From Sphingomonas sp. LaA6.9 (GTDB lineage: Bacteria; Pseudomonadota; Alphaproteobacteria; Sphingomonadales; Sphingomonadaceae), in assembly GCF_022601895.1 (NCBI RefSeq), contig NZ_JAKVIO010000004.1, positions 95,956 to 159,955 on the forward strand: DNA of 64,000 bases. The letters run 5' to 3'. How positions within the stretch are numbered: the first letter of the stretch is position 1; each line of letters opens with the position of its first letter. A program made the translations under genes and the position numbers. A model generated the notes under the pieces. The model ran no database searches. It had not been told where the DNA came from and saw nothing but the letters and a program-made list of their open reading frames with translations. Shown piece by piece: positions 44,163 to 54,062 of this stretch.

Positions 44163-45689
44163 GTGGCACTGACCCATGATTCCGAAAACCTGCCGAGCGT
44201 CGCAGCGCTGTTCGCCGAAATGGGCATCGCGCTCCCTCCGGTCACTGGCGAGACACTCGTCACCACCTCTCCGGTCGACGGCGCGCAACTCGCACGACTG
44301 AGCCAGCACAGCACGGCTGACGGCCAGGCCGCGATCGCGCGCGCCGAAACCGCCTTCCGCGCCTGGCGCGCGGTGCCCGCACCACGGCGCGGGCAACTGG
44401 TGCGGATCTATGGCGACCTGTTGCGCGCGCACAAGGAGCCGCTGGCGCGAATCATCAGCCTGGAATGCGGCAAGATCCTGACCGAAGCGCGCGGCGAGGT
44501 GCAGGAGGTGATCGACATCTGCGAATTCGCCACGGGCCTGTCGCGCCAGCTCCACGGTCTGGTCATCGCCACCGAGCGGCCGGGGCACAAGCTGCTCGAA
44601 AGCTGGCATCCGATGGGCGTGTTCGGGCAGATCACCGCGTTCAACTTTCCCGCGGCGGTCTGGGCCTGGGGAACGATGGTGGCGCTGGTCTGCGGCAATG
44701 CCGCGATCTGGAAGCCGTCCGAAAAGACGCCGCTCACCGCGCTTGCCTGCACCTTGCTGTTCGAGAAGGCCGCCGCCGAATTCGGCGATGCGCCCGACCA
44801 CCTGGTCCAGACGCTGATCGGCGGCGCCGAGCTTGGCGTTCTGCTCGCCGAGGACGTACGTGTGCCCGTGCTGAGCGCAACGGGGAGCACGCGCATGGGC
44901 CGCGATGTCGCAGTGCGCGTGGCAGGACGCTTCGGCCGTGCGATCCTCGAACTCGGCGGCAACAATGCCGCAATCGTGACACCCTCGGCGGATCTCGATC
45001 TCGCGACGCGCGGCATCGTGTTTTCGGCGGCGGGCACCGCGGGCCAGCGCTGCACCACGCTCAGGCGGCTGATCGTGCACGAATCGCTCAGGGAGACGCT
45101 CGTCGCGCGGCTCAAGGCGGCCTTTGCATCGCTCACCATCGGCAGTCCGCTCGATGAGGCGAGCCATGTCGGGCCGCTGATCGACGGGCAGGCCTACGAC
45201 GCGATGCAGGCAGCGCTCGCCTCGGCGCGCGCCGAGGGCGGCAAGGTCTCGGGCGGCGAGCGCGTCGAGGTGCCGGGCGCCGGCCATTATGTCCGCCCCG
45301 CGCTGGTCGAGATGCCCGCACAGACCGACATCGTCCGCGAGGAGACCTTCGCGCCGATCCTCTATGTGCTGAGCTATCGCGACTTCGATGAGGCGATCGC
45401 GCTCCAGAACGGCGTGCCGCAAGGGCTGTCCTCGGCGATCTTCACGCGCGACGTGCGCGAGGCCGAACTGTTCCAGTCGGCCACCGGAAGCGACTGCGGA
45501 ATCGCCAACGTCAATATCGGGACGAGCGGCGCCGAGATCGGCGGCGCGTTCGGCGGTGAAAAGGCGACGGGCGGCGGTCGCGCGGCGGGCTCGGACACCT
45601 GGAAGAATTACATGCGCCGAGCGACCAACACCATCAACTATTCGAACGAACTGCCGCTCGCGCAGGGCGTGAAGTTCGACATCGGCTAA
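44163..45689 (+). CDS. amaB: ALDH7-type L-aminoadipate-semialdehyde (piperideine-6-carboxylate) dehydrogenase
   Basis: 508 residues. QITAFNFPAAVWAWGTMVALVCGNAAIWKPSEKTPLTA, ATGSTRMGRDVA, ELGGNNAAIV and the catalytic Cys in GTAGQRCTTLRRL (near residue 295) with NINTSGAEIGGAFGGEKATGGGR-type C-terminal block, here NVNIGTSGAEIGG. This is the ALDH7/antiquitin group that oxidises 2-aminoadipate 6-semialdehyde in lysine breakdown. GTG start at 44163. No other lysine-catabolic gene is adjacent. The symbol follows family resemblance. Confidence 0.88.
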   Translation: MALTHDSENLPSVAALFAEMGIALPPVTGETLVTTSPVDGAQLARLSQHSTADGQAAIARAETAFRAWRAVPAPRRGQLVRIYGDLLRAHKEPLARIISLECGKILTEARGEVQEVIDICEFATGLSRQLHGLVIATERPGHKLLESWHPMGVFGQITAFNFPAAVWAWGTMVALVCGNAAIWKPSEKTPLTALACTLLFEKAAAEFGDAPDHLVQTLIGGAELGVLLAEDVRVPVLSATGSTRMGRDVAVRVAGRFGRAILELGGNNAAIVTPSADLDLATRGIVFSAAGTAGQRCTTLRRLIVHESLRETLVARLKAAFASLTIGSPLDEASHVGPLIDGQAYDAMQAALASARAEGGKVSGGERVEVPGAGHYVRPALVEMPAQTDIVREETFAPILYVLSYRDFDEAIALQNGVPQGLSSAIFTRDVREAELFQSATGSDCGIANVNIGTSGAEIGGAFGGEKATGGGRAAGSDTWKNYMRRATNTINYSNELPLAQGVKFDIG

Positions 45690-45895
45690 AGCACTGTGCC
45701 CTAAATGAGATCCGCTCATCCTGAGGAGGGGCTGAGCGAAGGCGAAGCATGTCCTGAGCGGCCGCCGCAGGTGGGCAGCCGAAGGGACCCGTCTCGAAGG
45801 ACCAGCCTGGTGCGTCCTTCGAGACACCGTTTCGCCAGGCTCAACGGCTCCTCAGGATGAGCGGAAAGATGCGGTCGATTCAGAGCGCGATGCCC
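45688..45895. repeat. Long interspersed inverted-repeat element, copy 1
   Basis: CCGCTCATCCTGAGGAG (45712-45728) and CTCCTCAGGATGAGCGG (45848-45864) are exact 17-base inverted arms, joined by GGCTGAGCGAAGGCGAAG...CTTCGAGACACCGTTTCGCC. The same units, with about 40 bases less between them, occur at 52976-53142. It fills the 212-base gap between the convergent amaB and CoA-transferase genes. Confidence 0.9.
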
Positions 45896-45901
45896 CGGGG
45901 T

Positions 45902-46948
45902 TCATTCGGCCATGCGCGGCGGGGTGAGGGTCAGCCCTGAATAGCGCGGCGCGGGGGCGGGCTGGACAACGCCCCCCGCCTCGACAAAGGTGCCGCGCGC
46001 GACATTGTGCGGATGCGCCACCGCCTCGTCGAAATCGAGCACGGGGGCAAAGCAGATGTCGGTGCCCTCCATCAGCGCGCACCATTCATCGCGCGTGCGC
46101 GTCCTGAACAGCGCGGCGAGCTTCGCCTTGAGCGCGGGCCAGCGCCGTGGATCGAGCTGCGCGTCGAAATCGGCATCCTCGACCAGCCCCGCCTTGTCGC
46201 GCAGCAGCGCATAGAATTGCGGTTCGATCGACCCGATCGAGACATATTTGCCGTCAGCGGTCTCGTAGCTGTCGTAGAAATGCGCGCCGGTATCGAGCAG
46301 ATTTTCGCCGCGTGCGCCGCCCCACATGCCCTGTGCGCGAAAGCCCCAGATCATCGCCATCAGCAACGCCGAGCCGTCGGTCATCGCGCAATCGACGACC
46401 TGACCTTCGCCTCCGCGCTGGACATGCAGCAATGCGGCAAGCATCCCGAAGGCGAGCATCATCGCGCCGCCGCCGAAATCGCCGACCATGTTGATCGGGG
46501 GCGTCGGCCTTTCTCCGGCATGGCCAAAGGCGTGGAGCGCGCCCGAGAGCGCGATATAGTTGATGTCGTGCCCTGCGGCGGGCGCGAGCGGCCCCGTCTG
46601 TCCCCAGCCCGTCATGCGGCCATAGACCAGCCGGGGATTGTCGGCGAGGAGCACATTGGGGCCGAGACCCAGCCGCTCCATCACGCCGGGGCGAAAACCC
46701 TCGATCAGTCCGTCCGCCGATCGCACCAGATCCCGGACCGCCGCGATCCCCTCGGGCGACTTGAGATCCAGCGCGATTGTCGTGCGCGAACGCAGCAGCG
46801 GATCGCGCGCCGCGCGTGGATCCTTCGCGCCCGCGCGCTCGATGCGGATCACCTCGGCGCCATGGTCGGCAAGCATCATGCCCGCAAAGGGCCCCGGGCC
46901 GATGCCCGCCATCTCGACAATGCGAATCCCCTCAAGCGGTCCCGGCAT
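45902..46948 (-). CDS. CaiB/BaiF family CoA-transferase (AMACR-like)
   Basis: 348 residues. [38 protein letters not shown], the Asp-containing [48 protein letters not shown] and the [13 protein letters not shown]-terminal block are diagnostic (read in short pieces). The subgroup is alpha-methylacyl-CoA racemase-like, used in branched-chain and sterol side-chain beta-oxidation. The start at 46948 has GGGAGAGAGACG upstream. Divergent from a secreted amidohydrolase with a LiuR-like palindrome between. Confidence 0.9.
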   Translation of the reverse strand: MPGPLEGIRIVEMAGIGPGPFAGMMLADHGAEVIRIERAGAKDPRAARDPLLRSRTTIALDLKSPEGIAAVRDLVRSADGLIEGFRPGVMERLGLGPNVLLADNPRLVYGRMTGWGQTGPLAPAAGHDINYIALSGALHAFGHAGERPTPPINMVGDFGGGAMMLAFGMLAALLHVQRGGEGQVVDCAMTDGSALLMAMIWGFRAQGMWGGARGENLLDTGAHFYDSYETADGKYVSIGSIEPQFYALLRDKAGLVEDADFDAQLDPRRWPALKAKLAALFRTRTRDEWCALMEGTDICFAPVLDFDEAVAHPHNVARGTFVEAGGVVQPAPAPRYSGLTLTPPRMAE

Positions 46949-47008
46949 CGTCTCTCTCCCTTGCGCAATGGGCTTGCTTGCTCTCAGTTGGGCAGAGACT
47001 AAGGCGAC

Positions 47009-47023
47009 TGACGCTAACGTCAA
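47009..47023. promoter_or_regulatory. LiuR-like palindrome between CoA-transferase and amidohydrolase
   Basis: TGACGCTAACGTCAA contains perfect arms TGACG/CGTCA with a 4-base spacer. MerR-type regulators of acyl-CoA and branched-chain amino acid catabolism (LiuR/AcdR group) bind comparable TTGACGTTaACGTCAA sites. It is 61 bases before the CoA-transferase start and 16 before the amidohydrolase start. Assignment to LiuR is an inference. Confidence 0.45.
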
Positions 47024-47038
47024 CGGAAAGAGGGGCGC

Positions 47039-48322
47039 ATGAGGAGTATTTTCGTAGCCGGGATCGTCGTCGCGCTCATGGGGTCGGCGGCGGCGCCCGC
47101 CATTGCGGGAACCGTTTATGTCCATGCGGGCCGGCTGATCGACGTCGAGCGCGGCCGCGTGCTCGCCGACCAGCGCATCCGCATCGACGACCAACGCATC
47201 GTCGCGGTCGAGCCCTGGTCGCCGCCGCCCGAGGGGAGCGAAATCGTCGACTGGACGCAAAAGACCGTGCTCCCCGGTCTGATCGACATGCACACGCATC
47301 TCGCCGACTGGGGACAGACCAATAATGTCGCCGAACCGCTGCTCCATTCGGCGCAGGAAGTGGCGCTGGTGGGCGCCGAAAATGCGCGCAAGACGCTGCT
47401 CGCAGGCTTTACCACCGTCCACGACGTCGGCTGCTTTCGCGCGTTTACCGATGTCGCGCTGCGCGACGCGATCAATGCCGGCCGCGTGACTGGCCCCCGC
47501 ATGAATGTCGTCGGTGCCTATATCACCGTGCCCGGCGGCGGCGGCGAGGTGACGGGATTTGCGCCCGACGTCACGGTCCCTGCGGACATGCGCGTCGGCG
47601 TCTACACCGACGCCAATGATGCGAAGATCAGGACGCGCTACCTTTTCCAGCACGGCGTCGACAGCATCAAGATGATCGCGACGGGCGCGGTTCTTGCCGA
47701 GGGCACCGAACCCGGCCAGCTCGAAATGACGGCGGAGGATATTCGCGCGGTGACTGAGCAGGCTGCGATCCACAAAAGCTATGCGACCGCGCACGCGCAC
47801 GGCGCCGAGGGGATCAGGACCGCAATCCTGAACGGCGTGCGCTCGATCGAGCACGCCTCGCTGATCGACGACGAGGGAATTCGGCTGGCGAAGGAGCGCG
47901 GCACATGGCTCGTGATGGACGTCTATAATGGCGACTATATCGACGAGATCGGCCGCAAGGAGGGCTGGCCCGAAGGGCATCTGCGCAAGAATCTCGAGAC
48001 CACCGAGGCGCAGCGCCAGGGTTTTGCCAGGGCGGTGAAGGCCGGGGTCAAGATCGCCTATGGCACCGATGCCGGCGTCTATCCGCACGGGCTCAATGCG
48101 CGTCAGTTCGCCTATATGGTGCGCTTCGGGATGACGCCGATGCAGGCGATCCAGTCGGCCACGACGGTCGCCGCCGACCTGCTCGGCTGGCAAAAGGATG
48201 TCGGCGCGGTCGCACCCGGCCGCTATGCCGACATGATCGCGGTCGACGGCGACCCGATCGCGAACATAGCGGTGCTCGAAAAGCCGCCCGTCGTGATGAA
48301 GGGCGGCGTGATCGTCGACTAG
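47039..48322 (+). CDS. Secreted amidohydrolase (COG1228, Xaa-Pro dipeptidase-like)
   Basis: 427 residues with a Sec signal ([21 protein letters not shown]). Amidohydrolase-fold metal ligands: [14 protein letters not shown] near residue 80, Lys in [11 protein letters not shown] near 210, His in [10 protein letters not shown] and SIEHASLID, and the Asp in [12 protein letters not shown] near 345. These enzymes cleave dipeptides or imidazolone-like rings. AGAGGGGCGC precedes the ATG. It converges with the mic60 gene, sharing 4 bases. Confidence 0.88.
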   Translation: MRSIFVAGIVVALMGSAAAPAIAGTVYVHAGRLIDVERGRVLADQRIRIDDQRIVAVEPWSPPPEGSEIVDWTQKTVLPGLIDMHTHLADWGQTNNVAEPLLHSAQEVALVGAENARKTLLAGFTTVHDVGCFRAFTDVALRDAINAGRVTGPRMNVVGAYITVPGGGGEVTGFAPDVTVPADMRVGVYTDANDAKIRTRYLFQHGVDSIKMIATGAVLAEGTEPGQLEMTAEDIRAVTEQAAIHKSYATAHAHGAEGIRTAILNGVRSIEHASLIDDEGIRLAKERGTWLVMDVYNGDYIDEIGRKEGWPEGHLRKNLETTEAQRQGFARAVKAGVKIAYGTDAGVYPHGLNARQFAYMVRFGMTPMQAIQSATTVAADLLGWQKDVGAVAPGRYADMIAVDGDPIANIAVLEKPPVVMKGGVIVD

Positions 48323-49254
48323 GTGGTCGGCGCCTCTGCCCCTCCGGGTGCGAGCGCGGGCGAGGCCTCGGGAGCGGTCGGCGCGGGCAGTGCAGGTGCC
48401 GGGGTGCGTATGGTGCGCGGCGAAAGGATCGCGGCGGTCTCGATCGCGTCGAGCGCGCGGCGCGCCTCGATATAGCGGCGCGAGGCGGCCATCCAGTTCT
48501 CGGCCTTGGCGCGGCCGGGCATGCGCGCGACCTCGGCCAGCGCGGCGTCGACCTGCCCGCCCGCGAGCCGGCGCTTGGCGCGGCTCAGCCGTTCGGTCGG
48601 CGCAGGCGACGGCGTCCCCGCCTTGCGGATCACGAACAGCTCGCTCATCTCGCGGCGAAATCCGTCCCACCAGCTCGCATCGGCGCCACCGCCCGCGAGT
48701 TCGGGACCAAGTTCGTTGAGGCTGATCTGCAGCTCCTCGAGCGTGATCGGCTGGCGCGCGGCGGCGATCACGGTTGCGACTTCGCGCGGCTGGCTGTCGC
48801 CGAAGCGATCGCGCAGCTGCCCCTCAATATAGCCGAGCGCGACGCCGCGATCGAGCGCGCGGCGTGCGGCAAAGGCCACGAGCAGCCCTTCGGCGCGCGC
48901 CGCATTGCCCGACGCCGCCTCGGCGCTGACGCTGATACGCGCCATGCGCTGCTCGAGATCGCGCACACGCGCGGCCAGTTCGTCGGCGGCCTGAGGATCC
49001 ACGACCGCGCGTACCGGCGGCGTTGCCGTCACCCCACCCTGCGGATCGATCTTGCGGTCGAGCGCGGCTACCGCATCGGTCCTGGCGGACGAGGCCTGAC
49101 GTCCCGGAAAGCCCGCGCCGCCATTCCAGCTCTTCAGGAACCACCCCATCGCAACCAGCCCGGCAAGAAAGGCGATGACGACGGCGATGATGACCGTTCT
49201 GAAGGCACGCGTCGGCTTTGCGTCTCCCTCTATCGGCACATAGTCTCTGCTCAT
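48319..49254 (-). CDS. Mic60/mitofilin-like membrane protein (COG4223)
   Basis: 311 residues. One N-terminal membrane helix ([22 protein letters not shown]), a Pro-rich stretch, a coiled coil ([19 protein letters not shown]) and a C-terminal mitofilin-type helical domain ([24 protein letters not shown]...[19 protein letters not shown]). In alphaproteobacteria Mic60 lies next to hemC-hemD and shapes membrane infoldings at contact sites. Position after hemD with a 4-base overlap supports this. The C-terminal tail is Ala/Pro-rich and not conserved. Confidence 0.85.
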   Translation of the reverse strand: MSRDYVPIEGDAKPTRAFRTVIIAVVIAFLAGLVAMGWFLKSWNGGAGFPGRQASSARTDAVAALDRKIDPQGGVTATPPVRAVVDPQAADELAARVRDLEQRMARISVSAEAASGNAARAEGLLVAFAARRALDRGVALGYIEGQLRDRFGDSQPREVATVIAAARQPITLEELQISLNELGPELAGGGADASWWDGFRREMSELFVIRKAGTPSPAPTERLSRAKRRLAGGQVDAALAEVARMPGRAKAENWMAASRRYIEARRALDAIETAAILSPRTIRTPAPALPAPTAPEASPALAPGGAEAPTT

Positions 49255-49952
49255 TGCGACCCGTCCCTCGAATTGTCCTTCTCTTGTTTGCACATGCGCG
49301 CGGCAATCGCCAGCAAAGCCTGATCGGTCGGGGCGTCGGCAATCGCGACCGCCTCCCAGCCATCACCCGCCGCAGCCGCGGCATTGGCGCTGATCGCGGC
49401 GAGCGGAATCCGGCCCCGATCGGCTACGAGTGCGGCCAGCCGCGCGGCGGCGCGCGGCGAATGCACCATCGCCACGGGCCGTCGCGTGATTGCTGCTTCA
49501 AACTCTTCGGGACACGCGATTTCGCGGGCGGCATAGACCGCGACGCGCTCGATCGTGAGACCGCAGGGATCGGGTTCGCGCCGATCCTCGCCGCACAAAT
49601 GGAGCACGCGCCCCACGCCGTCACTAGCGAGAAGTTCGATCAGCCCGATTGCGTCACCGGGCCCGATGCGGACGTCATCGAACCCCGCTTCGGCAAGTGC
49701 CGCGGCGCTCGCCTCGCCGACCGCATAGGCGCGCAGCCCGGCATAGCGCCGCACTGCATCGCCGCCATGGCGCAGCGCATTGACGCTGGTCACCATCACC
49801 GCATCGAAGCGCGCCGGATCGGGCGCATCCCAGACGAGCGGCACGATCTCGAAAAGCGGCACCGCGATCGCGTCGAGCCCAAGCAGACGCGCACGCGAGA
49901 CGGTCGCGGCGGTGCCGGGCTCGGGACGCAGCACGAGCAGCGGACGGCTCAT
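49251..49952 (-). CDS. hemD: Uroporphyrinogen-III synthase
   Basis: 233 residues of the weakly conserved HemD family. RPLLVLRPEPGTAATVSRARLLGLDAIAVPLFEI and VMVTSVNALRHGG start the first lobe; VMVHSPRAAARLAAL and PLAAISANAAAAAGDGW with the conserved Ser in the second. It inverts ring D and closes the tetrapyrrole. It lies between hemC and mic60 with ATGA overlaps on both sides, so all three are translated together. Confidence 0.9.
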   Translation of the reverse strand: MSRPLLVLRPEPGTAATVSRARLLGLDAIAVPLFEIVPLVWDAPDPARFDAVMVTSVNALRHGGDAVRRYAGLRAYAVGEASAAALAEAGFDDVRIGPGDAIGLIELLASDGVGRVLHLCGEDRREPDPCGLTIERVAVYAAREIACPEEFEAAITRRPVAMVHSPRAAARLAALVADRGRIPLAAISANAAAAAGDGWEAVAIADAPTDQALLAIAARMCKQEKDNSRDGSQ

Positions 49953-50875
49953 CCCGTGAACAGCGCGCGCAATGCCGGGCCTGCGCGATCGAGCAGCGAT
50001 TCGGCGAGCGCCCGCACCGCCGCGTCGTCGCCGATCGCGAAATGCGCCTCGCCGGACACATGCTCGACGCCGTCATTGCTCAGCAGCTCGGCGCGCAGCC
50101 ACAGCCCGGCCGGTTCACGCAGCGCCAGCGCGGCGACGGGCGAGCGGCAATCGGCGCCGAGCCTTTCGAGCAGCAGTCGCTCGGCGGCGACGCAAAGATG
50201 CGTGTCCTCATGGTCGATCGCGCCCAGAAAGGCGCGAAGTTCGGTGCGGTCGGCGAGGCATTCGATCCCGACCGCCCCCTGCGAAGGCGCCGGAAGCATC
50301 TCGGCGACGGGGACGGCATGGCCGATGTCGCGCTGCCCGAGTCGGTCGAGACCGGCGGCGGCGAGCAGTGTCGCGTCCGCCTCGCCATGTTCAAGCTTTT
50401 CGAGCCGCGTCGCGACATTGCCGCGGAACAGCACGATCTCGAGATCGGGGCGTGCGCGCAGGATCTGCGCCGAGCGCCGGGGCGAACTGGTGCCGACGCG
50501 CCCCCCATTGGGGATGGACGCCACAGTGTCTGCGCCAATCAGCCGGTCGCGGACATCGGCGCGTTCGAGCATCGCGGCGATCACGATAACGGAGGGGCGG
50601 ATCGTCTCGACATCCTTCATCGAGTGGACCGCGAAGTCGATGCGGCCATCTTCGAGCGCGCGGTCGAGTTCCTTGGTCCAAAGCGCCTTGCCGCCGACTT
50701 CCGCAAGCGCGCGGTCCTGAATCTTGTCGCCGCTGGTCTTGATCGGAACGATCTCGATCGCGTGGGAGCCAAGCTTATGGGCTGCAATCAGCGCGTCGCG
50801 CACCATATTGGCCTGGGTCATCGCCAGCGGCGATCCGCGCGTGCCGAGCTTCATCGTATCGGGAAGGGAGGTCAT
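49949..50875 (-). CDS. hemC: Hydroxymethylbilane synthase (porphobilinogen deaminase)
   Basis: 308 residues. KLGTRGSPLAMTQA, KTSGDKIQDRALAEVGGKALWTKELDRAL, FAVHSMKDVET and TSSPRRSAQILRARPDL are the binding motifs; the dipyrromethane-cofactor Cys lies in LGADCRSPVAALA near residue 243. Joins four porphobilinogens. An in-frame ATG at 50854 (MKLGTRG) could be the true start. Divergent from tsaD, 43 bases apart. Confidence 0.95.
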   Translation of the reverse strand: MTSLPDTMKLGTRGSPLAMTQANMVRDALIAAHKLGSHAIEIVPIKTSGDKIQDRALAEVGGKALWTKELDRALEDGRIDFAVHSMKDVETIRPSVIVIAAMLERADVRDRLIGADTVASIPNGGRVGTSSPRRSAQILRARPDLEIVLFRGNVATRLEKLEHGEADATLLAAAGLDRLGQRDIGHAVPVAEMLPAPSQGAVGIECLADRTELRAFLGAIDHEDTHLCVAAERLLLERLGADCRSPVAALALREPAGLWLRAELLSNDGVEHVSGEAHFAIGDDAAVRALAESLLDRAGPALRALFTG

Positions 50876-50918
50876 GGCGGGTTGTGCTAGCGATGAACGG
50901 CACTAGAGAAAAGGCACA

Positions 50919-51953
50919 ATGGCACTCATCCTCGGCATAGAATCGAGCTGCGACGAGACCGCGGCGGCGGTGATCGACACCGACCGGCGCATTCTTTCGC
51001 ACAAGCTGGCCGGGCAGGAGGCGGCGCATCGCCCCTATGGCGGCGTCGTGCCCGAGATCGCCGCGCGCGCGCATGTCGAGGCTTTGGAACCACTTGTCGC
51101 CGCCGCGCTCGACGAGGCCGGGGTCACGCTCGACGAGATCGACGCAATCGCCGCGACTGCGGGCCCGGGGCTGATCGGCGGCGTGATGGTCGGACTGGTC
51201 ACCGCCAAGGCGCTCGCGCTCGCCGCGGACAAGCCGCTGATCGCGGTCAACCATCTCGAGGGCCATGCGCTCTCGCCGCGGCTTGCCGACGCCAAGCTGC
51301 AATTTCCCTATCTGCTGCTGCTCGTGTCGGGCGGGCATTGCCAGTTGCTCTTCGTCGAAGGCGTTGGCCGCTATCGGCGGCTCGCGACCACGATCGACGA
51401 TGCAGCGGGCGAGGCCTATGACAAGACCGCCAAGCTGCTGGGCCTTGGCTTTCCCGGCGGCCCCGCGGTCGAGAAGGCCGCGCTCGAGGGCGATCCAAAG
51501 GCAGTAAAGCTGCCGCGCCCGCTCGTCGGCACGCCCGAGCCGCATTTCTCGTTCGCTGGACTCAAGAGCGCGGTGCTGCGCGCGCGCGATGCGGGCATCC
51601 ACCGCACCGAGGACATCGCGGCCTCCTTCCAGCAGGCGGTGGTCGATTGCCTGATCGACCGGACGCGCCGCGCGATCGGAAACGCGCCGGGCGCAACCGC
51701 GCTGGTGGTCGCGGGCGGGGTGGCCGCCAACAAGACCGTACGCGCCGCACTCGAAACGCTGGCCGACGAGAACGCCCTGCCCTTTTTCGCGCCACCGCTC
51801 TGGCTCTGCACCGACAATGCGGCGATGATCGGCTGGGCGGGTGCCGAGCGCTTTCTCGAAGGACACAGCGATCCGCTCGATTTCGCGGCGCGGCCGCGCT
51901 GGCCGCTCGATCCGAATGCGGAAAAGGCGCGGGGAGCAGGGGTGAAGGCATGA
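50919..51953 (+). CDS. tsaD: tRNA N6-threonylcarbamoyladenosine transferase TsaD
   Basis: 344 residues. [20 protein letters not shown] start, the metal-binding HLEGH near residue 112, [21 protein letters not shown] and [17 protein letters not shown] are the ASKHA-fold signatures. Acts with TsaB/TsaE to modify A37 of ANN-decoding tRNAs. AAAAGG precedes the ATG. Its stop overlaps the gpsA start. hemC divergent with tsaD is a common alphaproteobacterial order. Confidence 0.96.
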   Translation: MALILGIESSCDETAAAVIDTDRRILSHKLAGQEAAHRPYGGVVPEIAARAHVEALEPLVAAALDEAGVTLDEIDAIAATAGPGLIGGVMVGLVTAKALALAADKPLIAVNHLEGHALSPRLADAKLQFPYLLLLVSGGHCQLLFVEGVGRYRRLATTIDDAAGEAYDKTAKLLGLGFPGGPAVEKAALEGDPKAVKLPRPLVGTPEPHFSFAGLKSAVLRARDAGIHRTEDIAASFQQAVVDCLIDRTRRAIGNAPGATALVVAGGVAANKTVRAALETLADENALPFFAPPLWLCTDNAAMIGWAGAERFLEGHSDPLDFAARPRWPLDPNAEKARGAGVKA

Positions 51954-52930
51954 AGATCGGGGTCATCGGTGGCGGCGCATGGGGCACCGCGCTCGCGCAG
52001 GTCGCGGCCGCAGGCGGCGAGGAGGTGCTGCTCTGGGCGCTTGAGCCCGACGTGGTGGGCGCGATCAACGGCAGCCACATCAATCCGCTATACCTGCCCG
52101 ATGTGCCGCTATCGCCGGCGATCCGCGCGACGGGGGTGCTCGCCGACCTGTCCGACCGCGACGCGCTCCTCGTCGTGAGCCCCGCCCAGCATGTGCGCAG
52201 CGTGCTCGGCGGACTCGACGCCAAGGGCCGCGCGCTGATCCTGTGCGCCAAGGGGATCGAGGCAGGCACACAGAAGCTCGTCTCCGAGATCGCCGAGCAA
52301 ACGCGGCCCGAGGCATCCATCGCGGTGCTGTCGGGACCGACCTTCGCCGCCGAGGTGGCAAAGGGCCTGCCGACCGCGGTCACGCTCGCCTGCGCCGACG
52401 CGACACTCGGCGACCGCATCGCCGCACGACTCGCACGCCCGCATTTTCGTACCTATGGCTCGACCGACGTGATCGGCGCCGAGATCGGCGGCGCGGTCAA
52501 GAATGTGCTCGCCATCGCCTGCGGCGTGGTCGAGGGGCGTGGGCTTGGCCTCAATGCCCGCGCCGCGCTGATCGCGCGCGGTTTTGCCGAAATGACGCGC
52601 TTCGGGGTCGCGCGCGGCGCACGCGCCGAGACCCTCGCGGGGTTGTCGGGCCTTGGCGACCTCGTCCTCACCTGCTCGTCGACCCAGTCGCGCAATTTCT
52701 CGCTTGGCAAGGGACTGGGCGAGGGTCGCCACGCCGCCGACCTCCTTGCCGATCGTCGCACTGTGGCCGAAGGCGCCTTCACCGCGCCCGTGCTGCAACA
52801 GGCGGCGCGCGCCGCACGCGTCGAGATGCCCGTCGTCGATGCGGTCTGCGCCTTGCTTTCGGGGGCAGCGACGGTCGATGCCGTGGTCGACGACCTCCTC
52901 GCGCGCCCCCTCCGCGCCGAGACGCATTAG
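51950..52930 (+). CDS. gpsA: NAD(P)H glycerol-3-phosphate dehydrogenase
   Basis: 326 residues. [21 protein letters not shown] (dinucleotide loop), [51 protein letters not shown] with the catalytic Lys, and [18 protein letters not shown]. Makes sn-glycerol-3-phosphate for phospholipids. ATG overlaps the tsaD stop (ATGA). A symmetric AGGCTGATTCAGCCT follows at 52944-52958, and then a long repeat. Confidence 0.95.
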   Translation: MKIGVIGGGAWGTALAQVAAAGGEEVLLWALEPDVVGAINGSHINPLYLPDVPLSPAIRATGVLADLSDRDALLVVSPAQHVRSVLGGLDAKGRALILCAKGIEAGTQKLVSEIAEQTRPEASIAVLSGPTFAAEVAKGLPTAVTLACADATLGDRIAARLARPHFRTYGSTDVIGAEIGGAVKNVLAIACGVVEGRGLGLNARAALIARGFAEMTRFGVARGARAETLAGLSGLGDLVLTCSSTQSRNFSLGKGLGEGRHAADLLADRRTVAEGAFTAPVLQQAARAARVEMPVVDAVCALLSGAATVDAVVDDLLARPLRAETH

Positions 52931-52975
52931 CGTCCGATCGTTGAGGCTGATTCAGCCTGCGCGATCAGAGGTCTT

Positions 52976-53142
52976 TAGAGCATCGTGCGTCAAATCGGCC
53001 CCATCTCCGCTCATCCTGAGGAGGGGCTGAGCGAAGGCGAAGACCCGTCTCGAAGGACCGGCAAGGTACGTTCTTCGAGACACCGTTTCGCCAGGCTCAA
53101 CGGTTCCTCAGGATGAGCGGATCTCATTTGGCGCACGATGCA
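52976..53142. repeat. Long interspersed inverted-repeat element, copy 2
   Basis: Same family as 45688-45895. CCGCTCATCCTGAGGAG at 53007-53023 pairs with TTCCTCAGGATGAGCGG at 53104-53120 (one difference), and the outer GCATCGTGCG (52980-52989) pairs with CGCACGATGC (53132-53141). TAGAGCATCGTGCG at the left edge also occurs at 27877. Fills the gap between gpsA and the convergent AlkD-like gene. Confidence 0.9.
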
Positions 53143-53865
53143 CTAACCGGGCTTCTTCGCCAGCCGCTCCTGAAGCTTCGGGCTGGTAAGCGCCTTCAGC
53201 GCATCCTTGCCCACCCAGCGCGGTGCGGGGGCTTTCGACGCGGCCAGCCGCCCGGCGACGCTGATTGCCTCGGCGTTGAGCAGCCGCCGGCGTCCGCCGA
53301 TGGCGCGCAACGCCCAATTGACTCCCTTCTTCACGAAATTACGATCGTCTTCGGCGGCGGGTTCGATCAGCGCCAGCGCAGCGAGAAAGGGTTCATCGGG
53401 CAGCCCCTTGCCATGGAGCGCGACGCTCGCCAGCAGCGCGAAGGACGCGCGCTTGACGAACTCCTCGTCGCGCGCGGCCCATGCGTGGATCCGGTCAAAC
53501 GCGTGCGGTGTCCGGTCCCAGAGCGAAAAGCACAGCGTGTCGCAAATGGCCCAGTTGTCGAAATCCGCAGCCCAGCGGTCCATCTGCGCCGGAGTGACCG
53601 CAGTGACCTCGTCGACATAGGCGCACAGCATCCGCGCCTCGTAACAGCCTGTGTCCCACAGCGCCTCGGCAAGCGCATGGCTGCGCCCCAGCCGCTTTGC
53701 GAGCGCCTGGATCGTCGCCATCTTCACGCCAAAGGCCTTGTCCGTATGGATGGCGTAGCGCGGGCCCAGGCTGTCACGATAAACCCGATCGCCCTCGGCC
53801 TCGAAGGTGGCAAAGGCAAGGCGCATGGCCGCGTCGACGGATAGTGTGGCTGCTGGTGCCGGCAT
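53143..53865 (-). CDS. AlkD-like DNA alkylation repair protein
   Basis: 240 residues, all-helical HEAT-like repeats: YGVKMATIQALAKRLG-type start (here FGVKMATIQALAKRLGRS), EALWDTGCYEARMLCAYV, RWAADFDNWAICDTLCFSLW and FVKKGVNWALRAIGGR. The WAICD(T/S)LC and KKxxxWALR blocks mark the DNA glycosylase-like DUF1722/AlkD group (COG4912). It may remove alkylated purines. GGGAGGCGCGCA precedes ATG 53865. The stop borders the repeat element. Confidence 0.85.
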   Translation of the reverse strand: MPAPAATLSVDAAMRLAFATFEAEGDRVYRDSLGPRYAIHTDKAFGVKMATIQALAKRLGRSHALAEALWDTGCYEARMLCAYVDEVTAVTPAQMDRWAADFDNWAICDTLCFSLWDRTPHAFDRIHAWAARDEEFVKRASFALLASVALHGKGLPDEPFLAALALIEPAAEDDRNFVKKGVNWALRAIGGRRRLLNAEAISVAGRLAASKAPAPRWVGKDALKALTSPKLQERLAKKPG

Positions 53866-53906
53866 TGCGCGCCTCCCTCGCGGACAATTCAATGCCGGCG
53901 TCGTCA

Positions 53907-53920
53907 CGTCAACCTTGACG
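53907..53920. promoter_or_regulatory. Perfect 14-base palindrome in divergent spacer
   Basis: CGTCAACCTTGACG has 6-base arms with 2-base spacer, 41 bases upstream of the AlkD-like start and 143 before the small phasin. MerR-family sites look like this. Nothing else gene-like is visible in the 197-base spacer. Confidence 0.4.
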
Positions 53921-54062
53921 CTTGTGCGCCCCGCCGGATTCGGCAATCTTGGCAGGACAATAGGGGAGAGGGATTTGACGAAGACCGCCTCCGTTCAAAT
54001 GCCGCGCGGTGTGCCGATCTTCGATCATCTCCACTCGATTGCGACGTGAGGAGGAGAGGATC

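Noticed and set aside
46949..48670. Long upstream extension of the CoA-transferase frame
   Set aside because: It runs antisense through the amidohydrolase gene; homology starts at the ATG at 46948.
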